The position numbers and the translations under genes are program-made. The notes below the pieces were generated by a model that saw only the letters and a program-made list of their open reading frames with translations, searched no databases and was not told where the DNA came from. Of a stretch of DNA of 45,048 bases, positions 28,458-36,821 are shown in pieces. Positions within the stretch are counted from its first letter, which is position 1; every line of letters begins with the position of its first letter. The DNA is taken from positions 1 to 45,048 of the forward strand of contig CAYRJA010000010.1 in NCBI GenBank assembly GCA_964424455.1. Reading direction: 5' to 3'. The DNA is from CAYRJA01 sp964424455 (lineage in GTDB: Bacteria > Bacteroidota > Bacteroidia > Chitinophagales > UBA10324).

Positions 28458-30409
28458 GACTTAGTTTGTTTATTAAATTGAATTGAAATTCCTCCGTTAT
28501 AATTTACTCCGGGCATAGCCCTGTTGCTTATTACCTGATATTGTTCATTCCAGATATTATTTACCTGAAAAAAAACTCCCCCTCCGTAGTCTTTAAATTT
28601 TTTGTTGTATGAAAAGTAAGCCGAACCTAAATCATAAGGTATCAGATACTGTGTGTTATCTGTCGAAGTATATCGGTAGCCAATATAATTATGACGGTAG
28701 GTGAGTTGAAGATTTTTATATGCTACTGATAATTTTGCCATACCGCTGTACATGGGAGTATATATCAACTGATGTCCGACAGAATTATCATTTTCTGTTT
28801 TTGCTTTTGTATTAGTGGATAGCACATATTCTGTAAGCGCTGCAATTGTTATTTTTATATTTTTAACTGTTATAGAAAGAGAGCTATTGGTTTCCATTCC
28901 GCGACTCCACACAGTCATTACATTTTGAGCGCTCCAGTACGTTATTCCGGGCATCCATAAAATCCAGTTTTCAATATTGCGGTTGAATACTGTTACATCT
29001 GTAGTAAACTGAAAAATCTTGTTCTTCAGTTTCAGATTTATTCCTGCTTCTTCGGCAAATCCTTCTTCGGGCTGTAAATCAGGATTTCCGCCGGGCTTCC
29101 AATACAAATCATTGAATGATGGAACACGATATACTCTTGAAGCATTTGCTCTCGCAGAAATCCATTTTGTAATGACATATTCACCGCTTGCTGAGTAAGT
29201 GAAGAGAGGTTGAGAAAAATCTATAAGCTCTTCCCTTAAAGATGAACCGGCGCTTAGTTTCTTGTTTTCAGAGGTGAAAAGATAGGATGCGAATAATGCA
29301 ATCCTGTCCTGATGAGGACTACTTTCATAGTTATTGTGTCCCGCTGTTGAGTAAGTGTTATGAATACCAATATTGATGAAATGATTTTTACTCAAAGTAA
29401 TTTTAGTTTCTGCTTCACCGATTAGCTGCTGGGTTTTACTTGTATCTAAAATTCCTGAAAGTGGGTCGGAGAAAATTATTCGTTCATTAAGCCATGCGGC
29501 ATGTACAAAAGTTACTGTTCTTTTCTTTTCATACTTCCACTCCGATGTTACTCTCAGTGCATCATCTGTCTGATTGGTTTTACTTTCCTGTTGTAACATG
29601 GTTGGCGGTATGTTCCGGTCGGTATGTTGCAGCCATGTATTAACACTCAGTGTCTGATTATTATTTATCAGAAATTTATTTTCACTTATTAATCCCTGAT
29701 TCTTCAGTTGTGCATGTGTCTGATTCACTGTAACACCTGAAGCTGTATAAATATTTGTGTATTCGAAATTGTTAAGAGCTGAAGCATTAAAAATCTTTAA
29801 CACTGAAACAATTTTCTTCTTGCTCACTTCAACTAAAATATTCTGACGATAGTCATTAAAGCTTCCCGCAGAAATATTAAGTCGTGTTGTAATTCCCCGG
29901 TTAAATTTTGGATTACTGAGCAAATGAATAACTCCCGCTGCTGCCCCGCTGCCAAATAGAGCGCTGCTGCCGCCGTATTGCAACTTTATATCATCGGCTG
30001 CATCCACAGGAACAAGAGCTAAGTCCAACTGGCTATTCATCGGGCTGGAAAGTGAAATACCATTCCATAATACAGCCGTCTGGTAAGCGCTTCCTCCTCT
30101 GAAAGAAGCAACAGCAAGTGAACCAAGCCCATAAGATTTTATAAACAACGGGCTTTCATCAGCAAGTAAATCAGATAAATTCTGTTGTCCATATTCTGAC
30201 TTCGTCAATGAATCAATCCGGACAATTTTATAGCCGGGTATGAAATCCGAAATACGCGGAGCTTCCACCACCACCTCCTTTAGTTGTAAGGTAGAATCGG
30301 AAACAGTGTGTTGCGCAACAACTGTAACAGTCTGCAAACAAAGAAGAAAAAATATTATTAAGAGTTGCTTATTCTGCATGTTATCCGATTTGCATTTACT
30401 GTATTTCAT
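28454..30409 (-). CDS. btuB: TonB-dependent cobalamin receptor, BtuB-like
   Basis: A 651-residue TonB-dependent outer-membrane receptor. After the signal peptide (ending near VTVVAQ) it has a TonB-box-like region (LKEVVVEAPR), a plug domain (LSDLLADESPLFIKSYGLGSLAVASFRGG, SSALFGSGAAAGVIHLLS) and a beta-barrel that includes the receptor signature RVYRVPSFNDLYWKPGGNPDLQPEEG. The cobalamin riboswitch directly upstream makes corrinoid the likely substrate. It is the first gene of a four-gene operon with ATGA couplings. ATG at 30379 (MQNKQLL) is the alternative start. Confidence 0.88.
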   Translation of the reverse strand: MKYSKCKSDNMQNKQLLIIFFLLCLQTVTVVAQHTVSDSTLQLKEVVVEAPRISDFIPGYKIVRIDSLTKSEYGQQNLSDLLADESPLFIKSYGLGSLAVASFRGGSAYQTAVLWNGISLSSPMNSQLDLALVPVDAADDIKLQYGGSSALFGSGAAAGVIHLLSNPKFNRGITTRLNISAGSFNDYRQNILVEVSKKKIVSVLKIFNASALNNFEYTNIYTASGVTVNQTHAQLKNQGLISENKFLINNNQTLSVNTWLQHTDRNIPPTMLQQESKTNQTDDALRVTSEWKYEKKRTVTFVHAAWLNERIIFSDPLSGILDTSKTQQLIGEAETKITLSKNHFINIGIHNTYSTAGHNNYESSPHQDRIALFASYLFTSENKKLSAGSSLREELIDFSQPLFTYSASGEYVITKWISARANASRVYRVPSFNDLYWKPGGNPDLQPEEGFAEEAGINLKLKNKIFQFTTDVTVFNRNIENWILWMPGITYWSAQNVMTVWSRGMETNSSLSITVKNIKITIAALTEYVLSTNTKAKTENDNSVGHQLIYTPMYSGMAKLSVAYKNLQLTYRHNYIGYRYTSTDNTQYLIPYDLGSAYFSYNKKFKDYGGGVFFQVNNIWNEQYQVISNRAMPGVNYNGGISIQFNKQTKS

Positions 30410-30494
30410 AATGCTTCGGAAAGAAAACGGCAGAAAAAAATCAGGAAAATAATTCCTGTGTTATACCGGCTGTTGCTTCAATCCACGAAAGCAT

Positions 30495-30672
30495 GGCTAA
30501 TTCGGAAAAGGCAGGTCTCCTGACTTGTAACAGTTTTATCGTCCTTCCCATCTCAATATATCGAGCAGTGGACTTTGTTGATAAAACCTTAGTGTTACTT
30601 ACAGTTGCGGGACAGCTCGTGACTTTCACACGATTCCCCTTTAATGCACGTTTAAGTACAACCCTCTCCGGT
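30495..30672 (-). ncRNA. Cobalamin (adenosylcobalamin) riboswitch
   Basis: Reading the minus strand, the conserved blocks appear in order. A GGGAAT...GTGAAAGTCACG...CTGTCCC block with GCAACTGTAA occupies about 30638-30600, a variable arm follows, and the B12 box AGTCAGGAGACCTGCC lies at 30525-30510. It sits ~85 bp before the BtuB-like receptor, so it should shut off the uptake operon when B12 is plentiful. The ends of the element are approximate. Confidence 0.93.
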
Positions 30673-30763
30673 TAATGAGAAATAAAGTAAAGAACTTAAC
30701 GGGTGCAAGTATAGGAATCTTTTTTAGAAGTGTTATCACAAAATGTTTATGCTCTTACAAACT

Positions 30764-31498
30764 CTATTTAAACTCATCTTCTTTAATCCCTAATTTAATA
30801 AACGCTTCTTTGGCTGCATTTTTCTCCGCACTCTTCTTACTGTTCGCTTCACCATTTCCCACAACATTACTGTCTATCATCAATGCAACTTTATAAAAAC
30901 TATAGTGTGCATTTCGCTTTTCTTCCACCACTTTAAATTCAGCTTGTACTGAATGTTTCTGTGCCCACTCCAGCAATTTACTTTTGTAGTTAAATCCAGA
31001 TACTTCCACTTCTGTAATATCAAGAAAGGGAGAAACTATTTTTTTTAGAATAAATTTTTTCCCTCCTTCGTATCCATGGTCAAGATAAACAGCGCCAATT
31101 AATGCCTCCAGCGCATTCCCTGAAATTGCTCTTTTGCTAAGAAATGAATCTTGCTTATTATACTGTAACAGCTCCTCCACTCCCATTTTCATCGCAAGTG
31201 TATTCAACTGATTACGGCTAACCATCTTGCTCCGCAAGTCAGTCAGATAACCCTCATCTTTATAAGGAAATTTATTAAACAAATAATCCGCAATCACTAA
31301 ACTAAGAACGGCATCTCCCAGATATTCAAGCCTTTCATTACTTAGGTTTGTTTCTGCGGAAAGCGAGCTATGCAGAAAGGCAAGATGATACAACTGTACA
31401 TTCCTTGGGCGAAGTCCCGTGAGATGCTCAATCTTTTTTGAGAATCTATTACTGCGGGAGAATAAAATATCAATCAGATTTCCTGCAATATTCCGCAA
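30764..31498 (-). CDS. rnc: Ribonuclease III
   Basis: A 244-residue RNase III. The catalytic signature NERLEYLGDAVLSL, a second acidic site near GNALEALIGAVYLD and a C-terminal double-stranded-RNA-binding domain (SKLLEWAQKH ... GNGEANSKKSAEKNAAKEAF) are present. It cleaves dsRNA in rRNA maturation and RNA decay. It follows fabF on the same strand, matching the acpP-fabF-rnc order found in many Bacteroidota. The N-terminal ~30 residues are a typical phylum extension. Confidence 0.96.
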   Translation of the reverse strand: MRNIAGNLIDILFSRSNRFSKKIEHLTGLRPRNVQLYHLAFLHSSLSAETNLSNERLEYLGDAVLSLVIADYLFNKFPYKDEGYLTDLRSKMVSRNQLNTLAMKMGVEELLQYNKQDSFLSKRAISGNALEALIGAVYLDHGYEGGKKFILKKIVSPFLDITEVEVSGFNYKSKLLEWAQKHSVQAEFKVVEEKRNAHYSFYKVALMIDSNVVGNGEANSKKSAEKNAAKEAFIKLGIKEDEFK

Positions 31499-31589
31499 GA
31501 GGTGATTTGGGGTTTGTGGCTCTGAAAACAGAAAAGTATTTTTTCATCTATTATAAATGAATACTACTCTGCATTCTGTGTGATGAAAT

Positions 31590-32843
31590 TTATTGACTGT
31601 ATTTCTTAAAAATGACAGACGCATTGTGTCCGCCAAATCCAAAAGTATTATTCATCGCATAGTTAATCGCTCTCGGCTTTGCTTTATTTGGTGTTAAATC
31701 TATGCGAGGGTCAATTTCCGGATCCGGCTCATAAAGATTAATCGTTGGCGGAATCAGACTGTCTTTTATTGCCATTATACAAGCAAGACTTTCCAAAGCG
31801 CCCGCTGCACCAAGTAAATGACCGGTCATTGATTTGGTAGAACTGATAGAAAGATTATAGGTATGCTCTCCAAATAATTTTTGAATTGCTTTTATTTCAG
31901 CTACATCGCCTAACGGAGTGGAAGTACCATGAACATTTATATAATCAATGTCTGTCGGTTTTAATCCTGCATCTTCCAACGCATTTTCCATTACATACAG
32001 TGCACCTAATCCTTCCGGATGAGGAGCCGTAATATGATAAGCATCGCCACTCATACCGCCACCAACTACTTCTGCATAAATTTTTGCTCCGCGTGCTTTA
32101 GCATGATTCAACTCTTCCATAACAAGTGTAACACCTCCTTCACCCATTACAAAACCATCACGGTCTTTATCAAACGGACGAGAAGCAGATTTCGGGTCAT
32201 CATTTCTTTCCGATAATGCTTTGGCAGAAACAAAACCGCCAAGACCTGGAATAGTAATCGGAAATTCCGAACCGCCGGCTACTATAGCATCTGCCTTTCC
32301 AAGACGAATTAAATTAAAACTGTCTATCAATGCGCTGGTAGAACTTGCACAGGCAGAACAAACAGCATAATTCGGACCTTGATAACCATATTTAATAGAG
32401 ATATGTCCAGTGGAAATATCCAGAATCATTTTAGGTATCAGAAAAGGACTGAATCGTGGAGTTCCATCTCCTTTAAAAAAGGATTCCAGTTCACTGGTAA
32501 GCTCATGAATTCCCCCTATTCCCGAACCGAATACCACACCTACGCGGCGCTTATTGATGGCAGGAGAATCTAACCTCGCATCTGCTACAGCTTCTATGGC
32601 TGAAGCAATGGCATACTGAGCAAATCCGTCAAGTTTCCGTGCTTCTTTTTTCTCAAAATATTTCAACGGATCAAAATTCTTTACCTCACATGCAAAGCGG
32701 GTTTTAAATTTCGACACATCGAAATAAGTGATAGGTCCCGCACCACTTACACCATTCTTCATTCCGTCCCATGTTTCGGCAACAGAATTTCCCAAAGGGG
32801 TAATGGCGCCCAGCCCGGTGATTACTGCTCGTTTTAACTCCAT
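31590..32843 (-). CDS. fabF: Beta-ketoacyl-ACP synthase II
   Basis: A 417-residue KAS II. The catalytic Cys165 lies in CSACASSTSA, with histidines in NVHGTSTPLGD and STKSMTGHLLGAAGA and the glycine-rich end NNTFGFGGHNAS. It condenses malonyl-ACP with acyl-ACP in fatty acid elongation. It starts 14 bp after acpP ends, so the two form an operon in the usual order. Confidence 0.97.
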   Translation of the reverse strand: MELKRAVITGLGAITPLGNSVAETWDGMKNGVSGAGPITYFDVSKFKTRFACEVKNFDPLKYFEKKEARKLDGFAQYAIASAIEAVADARLDSPAINKRRVGVVFGSGIGGIHELTSELESFFKGDGTPRFSPFLIPKMILDISTGHISIKYGYQGPNYAVCSACASSTSALIDSFNLIRLGKADAIVAGGSEFPITIPGLGGFVSAKALSERNDDPKSASRPFDKDRDGFVMGEGGVTLVMEELNHAKARGAKIYAEVVGGGMSGDAYHITAPHPEGLGALYVMENALEDAGLKPTDIDYINVHGTSTPLGDVAEIKAIQKLFGEHTYNLSISSTKSMTGHLLGAAGALESLACIMAIKDSLIPPTINLYEPDPEIDPRIDLTPNKAKPRAINYAMNNTFGFGGHNASVIFKKYSQ

Positions 32844-32857
32844 CAGGGACGAATGAA

Positions 32858-33094
32858 TTATTTAGCGTGCTGCTCAATGTAGGCAATTGCTTGTCCTACA
32901 GAGGAAATGGTTTCAGCTTGCTCATCAGGAATAGAGATATTAAACTCCTTTTCAAACTCCATGATAAGTTCAACTGTATCCAGTGAATCAGCGCCTAAGT
33001 CATTGGTAAAAGTCGCTTCATTGGTTACTTCACCCTCATCAACACCAAGTTTGTCAATGATAATTTTTTTAACTCTGCTTGCAATGTCAGCCAT
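32858..33094 (-). CDS. acpP: Acyl carrier protein
   Basis: A 78-residue acidic protein with the phosphopantetheine site GADSLDTVEL; Ser37 would carry the 4'-phosphopantetheine arm. It shuttles growing acyl chains in fatty acid synthesis and precedes fabF. ATG at 33094 (MADIASRVKK) gives the normal ACP length; an upstream in-frame start would add 12 unrelated residues. Confidence 0.97.
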   Translation of the reverse strand: MADIASRVKKIIIDKLGVDEGEVTNEATFTNDLGADSLDTVELIMEFEKEFNISIPDEQAETISSVGQAIAYIEQHAK

Positions 33095-33127
33095 AGCTGT
33101 GTTATTTGGTTTTTTAAAATGCGGGTG

Positions 33128-33158
33128 CAAAGTAAAAGATACTATAACTGATTTGCAA
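33128..33158 (-). promoter_or_regulatory. Probable promoter for acpP-fabF
   Basis: Minus-strand TTG, 20 nt, TTACTTTG resembles the Bacteroidota promoter with one mismatch in the -7 element. It lies ~35 bp before the acpP start, the expected place for a highly expressed gene. Confidence 0.4.
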
Positions 33159-33353
33159 GGAATTAATGAATTTATTTTGTTCAGCCGGCTATCCCCTAAT
33201 TTTTAGTTTTTAGGACACTGGGCGACAGTACTCGTAAAAAGTGACTGCTGCCGGCTACAGCCAACTGTTTATTGTGTATTCGCTGTTCTCAATTTTTTTT
33301 ATAGAAAATACTCTGCTTTTACTTTTGTCACAAAACACTCTTCAAACAACTAA

Positions 33354-33779
33354 GTGGTAAAAAAAAGTATTATTCAGTTTGAGTACGATTGGGATTTCCT
33401 GCTAATCGGATTGGTAACTACTTCTCGCGATTATCAGTTGTGCTGGCTGTTAAATAAGCTTTTAAATGTCGGATTCAGAAAGACAGACAATGTAGAGATG
33501 AGCTTAAAGAAGAAAAACAAGTTGCTCGAGTTCTGCCATTTCCGGTTCGATGATGAAATAAACAAACTGGAATTTCATATCATCGGAAACAAATGTATGG
33601 GAGAAAATTTAGTTCCTGAATATAAGATGATTGACTACTTACTGATTATTAAAGGATATTATCCGCTCAATAAAAAAGCCGCTCTCCTTTCAGAACTGAA
33701 AGCGCTTACCTCTCTTACTACATTAATAGAAATGAATGCAGAAGAGCTGATATCAAGAGAAAATCTGATCCTGGAATAG
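33354..33779 (+). CDS. IPExxxVDY-family protein
   Basis: A 141-residue Bacteroidota-specific small protein. The diagnostic motif appears as LVPEYKMIDYLLII (I/LPExxxVDY). The function is unknown. Relatives are typically encoded beside acpP-fabF-rnc, as here, where it is divergent from acpP. The start appears to be GTG at 33354, with no in-frame ATG until well inside. A TACTTTTG -7-like element at 33320-33327 would place a transcription start ~20 nt before this GTG, which supports the choice. Confidence 0.8.
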   Translation: MVKKSIIQFEYDWDFLLIGLVTTSRDYQLCWLLNKLLNVGFRKTDNVEMSLKKKNKLLEFCHFRFDDEINKLEFHIIGNKCMGENLVPEYKMIDYLLIIKGYYPLNKKAALLSELKALTSLTTLIEMNAEELISRENLILE

Positions 33780-34011
33780 GTTTCATTCCGGGATTGTTTA
33801 ACTGTAACACTTGTACTTCATACCTTTTTATATCGTAAACAACCTTCCGGTATTTTTTCAGTAAGATAATATTGTACTACTTGCTTTTTTTCTATTTAAA
33901 TAATTTTTTTCCTCTTGTAACTGTTGTTTGTTTATAGGGTACAGAAATATAATTACTGTCAGTATTTTTTATAAATTCTATTTACTGACTATCTTACATG
34001 CAAAAAACAAA

Positions 34012-34938
34012 ATGAACAATCGCAGAAGCTTTTTGAAAATTATCAGTGGCGGCGCTTTGCTTCTCGGCGCGGGTTCGTTCCCTGTTTCTGTATTTGGAAA
34101 AGCAGATGACGAATACAAACTTACCATACTTCACACGAACGACTGGCATTCGCGCATTGAGCCATTCCCTATAGACGGTTCAAAGTATCAGGGATTAGGT
34201 GGTGCCGCACAACGATCGGCTTTGATAAAAAAAATCAGGGGCGAAGAAGAAAACGTTTTATTGTTTGACTCGGGAGATATTTTTGAAGGAACGCCATATT
34301 TTAATTTTTACAGAGGCGAGCTGGAAATAAAACTGATGAGTGAAATGGGTTATGATGCTTCCGCTATCGGCAATCACGATTTTGATGCCGGTGTAGATGG
34401 ATTAGCAAAACAACTTGTTCACGCAACATTTCCGCTACTGTGTGCAAACTACGATTTCTCAGATACTGCAATGGCAGGAAAAAGTTTGCCGTACAAAATT
34501 TTTCATAAGGGAAAACTAAAAGTAGGCGTGTTCGGTTTGGGAGTAGAACTTGACGGTTTGGTGCCGAATGAATGGTTTGGTAAAACAAAATATTCTGATC
34601 CCGTTGCTGCTGCAAACAAGATTGCAAAAAAATTAAAACACGGTTTTAGTTGCAATCTTGTTATTTGTTTATCACATTTAGGTTTCCGATACGATTCAAA
34701 AAAAATTTCTGATGAAGCATTGGCGCAACAAACTTCTAACATTGATATGATTCTTGGCGGGCACACGCATACCTTTTTTGAGAAGCCAATCAGCTATAAG
34801 AACGCAGATGGCGCACAGGTGATAGTGAATCAGGTGGGCTGGGCAGGATTAGTACTGGGAAGATTTGATTTAGTGTTCAGAAAAAATTTTTCAGAGAAGC
34901 AAGCAGTTAATCAAAATTTATTTATCAAAGAAGTTTAG
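34012..34938 (+). CDS. Metallophosphatase (UshA-type catalytic domain) with Tat-like signal
   Basis: A 308-residue protein starting MNNRRSFLKIISGGALLL, a twin-arginine (RRSFLK) export signal. It has the calcineurin-like metal ligands of 5'-nucleotidases: LHTNDWHSR, DSGDIFEG, GNHDFD, CLSHLG and GGHTHTF. Only the catalytic half is present. The substrate-binding C-terminal half of such enzymes is encoded separately at 22324-23109. It likely dephosphorylates nucleotides or related esters after export. ATG 34012 is chosen for the signal; an in-frame TTG lies at 33928. Confidence 0.87.
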   Translation: MNNRRSFLKIISGGALLLGAGSFPVSVFGKADDEYKLTILHTNDWHSRIEPFPIDGSKYQGLGGAAQRSALIKKIRGEEENVLLFDSGDIFEGTPYFNFYRGELEIKLMSEMGYDASAIGNHDFDAGVDGLAKQLVHATFPLLCANYDFSDTAMAGKSLPYKIFHKGKLKVGVFGLGVELDGLVPNEWFGKTKYSDPVAAANKIAKKLKHGFSCNLVICLSHLGFRYDSKKISDEALAQQTSNIDMILGGHTHTFFEKPISYKNADGAQVIVNQVGWAGLVLGRFDLVFRKNFSEKQAVNQNLFIKEV

Positions 34939-34993
34939 TTGAAAAAAAAATTTCAAAAAATTTTGTTGAAAAATTTTGTTGAGAAAAAATTTC
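34938..34993. repeat. AT-rich TTGAnAAAAATTT iterations upstream of dnaA
   Basis: Three successive versions of TTGA followed by an A-tract and TTT occur directly after the metallophosphatase stop and ~90 bp before dnaA. They could be a DNA-unwinding element, an upstream bent region or a weak terminator. No DnaA boxes are seen beside them. Confidence 0.4.
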
Positions 34994-35078
34994 TTTGAAC
35001 TTCGCCTCCTCAATTAGTTTTTTGATTTCAGACTCACAGATACCTTAATTATAAACTCTTAAATTATTTTTTCACCTC

Positions 35079-36512
35079 ATGGCAAAGACCGCTGACTCCG
35101 TTTGGAATGAATGCCTTAAAATCATCAATGACAATGTTAATGCTCAAAGTTTCAAAACATGGTTCGAACCGATAAAGCCAATTAAACTTGAAGGACAAGT
35201 ACTGACGATTCAGGTACCCAGTCAGTTTTTTTATGAGTGGCTTGAAGAACATTATGTAATGTTGTTACGCAAAGCATTGAAACGCGAATTATCTAATGAC
35301 GCCCGCTTAGAGTATCAGGTAGTGGTTGACAATACAACAACCAAACATGCTCCTTATACTATTAATATACCAACCTATGCCAGTACAGCCCATAAGAATC
35401 CTGAATTAGCGGCACCGCTTGCTCTAGGCAATCAAATCAAAAATCCATTTATCATTCCTGGATTGAAAAAGGTAAATATTGACTCGCAACTCAATCCTAA
35501 TTATATTTTTGAAAACCTAGTGGAGGGAGATTGTAACCGTTTAGCTCGCAGTGCAGGATTTGCTGTTGCACAAAAGCCCGGTGGCACTTCGTTCAATCCG
35601 CTTGTGATTTATGGGGGAGTGGGTTTAGGAAAAACTCACTTAGCCCAGGCGATTGGAAACCAAATCAAGCAGGCAATGAGTAATAAAACTGTTCTGTATG
35701 TTTCTTCTGAGAAATTTACCAATCAGTTTATTGATGCGCTAAAGAATAATAGTGTGAATGATTTCATTCATTTCTACCAGTTAGTAGATGTGCTGATTGT
35801 TGACGACATTCAGTTCTTTGCCAACAAAGACAGAACACAGGATATTTTCTTTCACATCTTCAATCATCTTCATCAGTCCGGCAAGCAGTTGATTCTTACA
35901 TCAGATCGTGCTCCTCGTGATTTAGAGGGAATGGAAGAAAGATTATTGTCTAGATTTAAGTGGGGGCTTTCCGCTGATTTACAAATTCCCGATTTTGAAA
36001 CCCGGATTGCAATTCTTGAAAAGAAAATGTATGCTGATGGAATTGATCTTCCGCGTGAAGTAGTTGAGTTCGTAGCATACAATATCAACAGTAATATCCG
36101 TGAATTAGAAGGCGCTTTAATTTCTTTGCTTGCACAGGCATCTCTTAATAAAAAGGAAGTAGATCTTGAACTTGCAAAAAAGATTATCAAAAATTTTGTA
36201 AAGAGTATCTCTCGCGAAGTTTCTATTGACTACATACAAAAAGCAGTATGTGAATACTTTAATGTTCCTACAGATAAGCTGAAAGAAAAAACACGCAAAC
36301 GGGCAGTAGTTCAGGCAAGACAATTGTCAATGTATCTGGCGAAAAATTTTACTAAAAATTCTTTGAAGGTTATCGGTCGTCATTTTGGTGGACGAGATCA
36401 TAGCACCGTAATACATAGTTGTCAGGCAGTAAAAGATTTAATGGACACCGACAAAGATTTCAAAGAATCCGTTGCTGAAATTGAGAAAAAAATTCAGCTT
36501 AGTGTTTCCTGA
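35079..36512 (+). CDS. dnaA: Chromosomal replication initiator DnaA
   Basis: A 477-residue DnaA. Domain I (VWNECLKIINDNVNAQSFKTWFEP) mediates self-assembly. After a short linker, the AAA+ domain has Walker A GGVGLGKTH (residues ~179-187) and Walker B LIVDDIQF. The C-terminal domain IV has the DnaA-box-binding signature GGRDHSTVIHSC. It melts the origin and loads the helicase. It is monocistronic, followed by a clear terminator at 36532 and then two tRNA genes. Confidence 0.98.
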   Translation: MAKTADSVWNECLKIINDNVNAQSFKTWFEPIKPIKLEGQVLTIQVPSQFFYEWLEEHYVMLLRKALKRELSNDARLEYQVVVDNTTTKHAPYTINIPTYASTAHKNPELAAPLALGNQIKNPFIIPGLKKVNIDSQLNPNYIFENLVEGDCNRLARSAGFAVAQKPGGTSFNPLVIYGGVGLGKTHLAQAIGNQIKQAMSNKTVLYVSSEKFTNQFIDALKNNSVNDFIHFYQLVDVLIVDDIQFFANKDRTQDIFFHIFNHLHQSGKQLILTSDRAPRDLEGMEERLLSRFKWGLSADLQIPDFETRIAILEKKMYADGIDLPREVVEFVAYNINSNIRELEGALISLLAQASLNKKEVDLELAKKIIKNFVKSISREVSIDYIQKAVCEYFNVPTDKLKEKTRKRAVVQARQLSMYLAKNFTKNSLKVIGRHFGGRDHSTVIHSCQAVKDLMDTDKDFKESVAEIEKKIQLSVS

Positions 36513-36531
36513 AATAATTTTCATTCAACTA

Positions 36532-36565
36532 AAAAGGGATACAAATTTTGTGTCCCTTTTCTTTT
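36532..36565 (+). terminator. Rho-independent terminator after dnaA
   Basis: A long stem pairs AAAAGGGATACAA with TTGTGTCCCTTTT around a tiny A/T loop, followed by CTTTT. It begins ~20 bp after the dnaA stop and directly precedes the tRNA promoter. Confidence 0.8.
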
Positions 36566-36566
36566 G

Positions 36567-36596
36567 TTGTAACACGGAAGATATTTTTTAAATTTG
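36567..36596 (+). promoter_or_regulatory. Bacteroidota-type promoter for the tRNA pair
   Basis: TTG (36567-36569), 19 nt, TAAATTTG (36589-36596) is a perfect fit to the phylum's -33/-7 consensus. The predicted transcription start falls a few bases before tRNA-Ser at 36610. Confidence 0.72.
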
Positions 36597-36609
36597 CCCA
36601 CCTGAAAAT

Positions 36610-36699
36610 GGAGAGGTGCCTGAGAGGCCGAAAGGGCCGGTTTGCTAAACCGTTACACGCCTTTAAAGCGTGTCGAGGGTTCGAATCCCTCCCTCTCCG
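36610..36699 (+). tRNA. tRNA-Ser (GCT)
   Basis: A 90-nt class II tRNA. The acceptor arm GGAGAGG pairs with CCTCTCC, the anticodon loop is TTGCTAA with anticodon GCT at 36644-36646, there is a long variable arm (ACGCCTTTAAAGCGT), and the T loop is GTTCGAATC. The CCA end is not encoded. Confidence 0.96.
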
Positions 36700-36707
36700 C
36701 AAAACTT

Positions 36708-36784
36708 CGGGGTGTAGCGCAGTTGGCTAGCGCACCTGCTTTGGGAGCAGGGGGTCCCTGGTTCGAGTCCAGGTACCCCGACCA
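36708..36784 (+). tRNA. tRNA-Pro (TGG)
   Basis: A 77-nt tRNA including an encoded CCA. The acceptor CGGGGTG pairs with TACCCCG, anticodon TGG is at 36742-36744 in loop TTTGGGA, and the T arm is CCTGGTTCGAGTCCAGG. It follows tRNA-Ser by 8 nt and ends in the terminator at 36786. Confidence 0.97.
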
Positions 36785-36785
36785 A

Positions 36786-36811
36786 AAGCCCTCTGATTAT
36801 TCGGAGGGCTT
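36786..36811 (+). terminator. Rho-independent terminator after the tRNA genes
   Basis: AAGCCCTCTGA and TTCGGAGGGCTT form a stem with a short loop immediately after the CCA of tRNA-Pro, followed by TCTTC. The next gene starts only 10 bp further on. Confidence 0.75.
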
Positions 36812-36821
36812 CTTCATTTAG

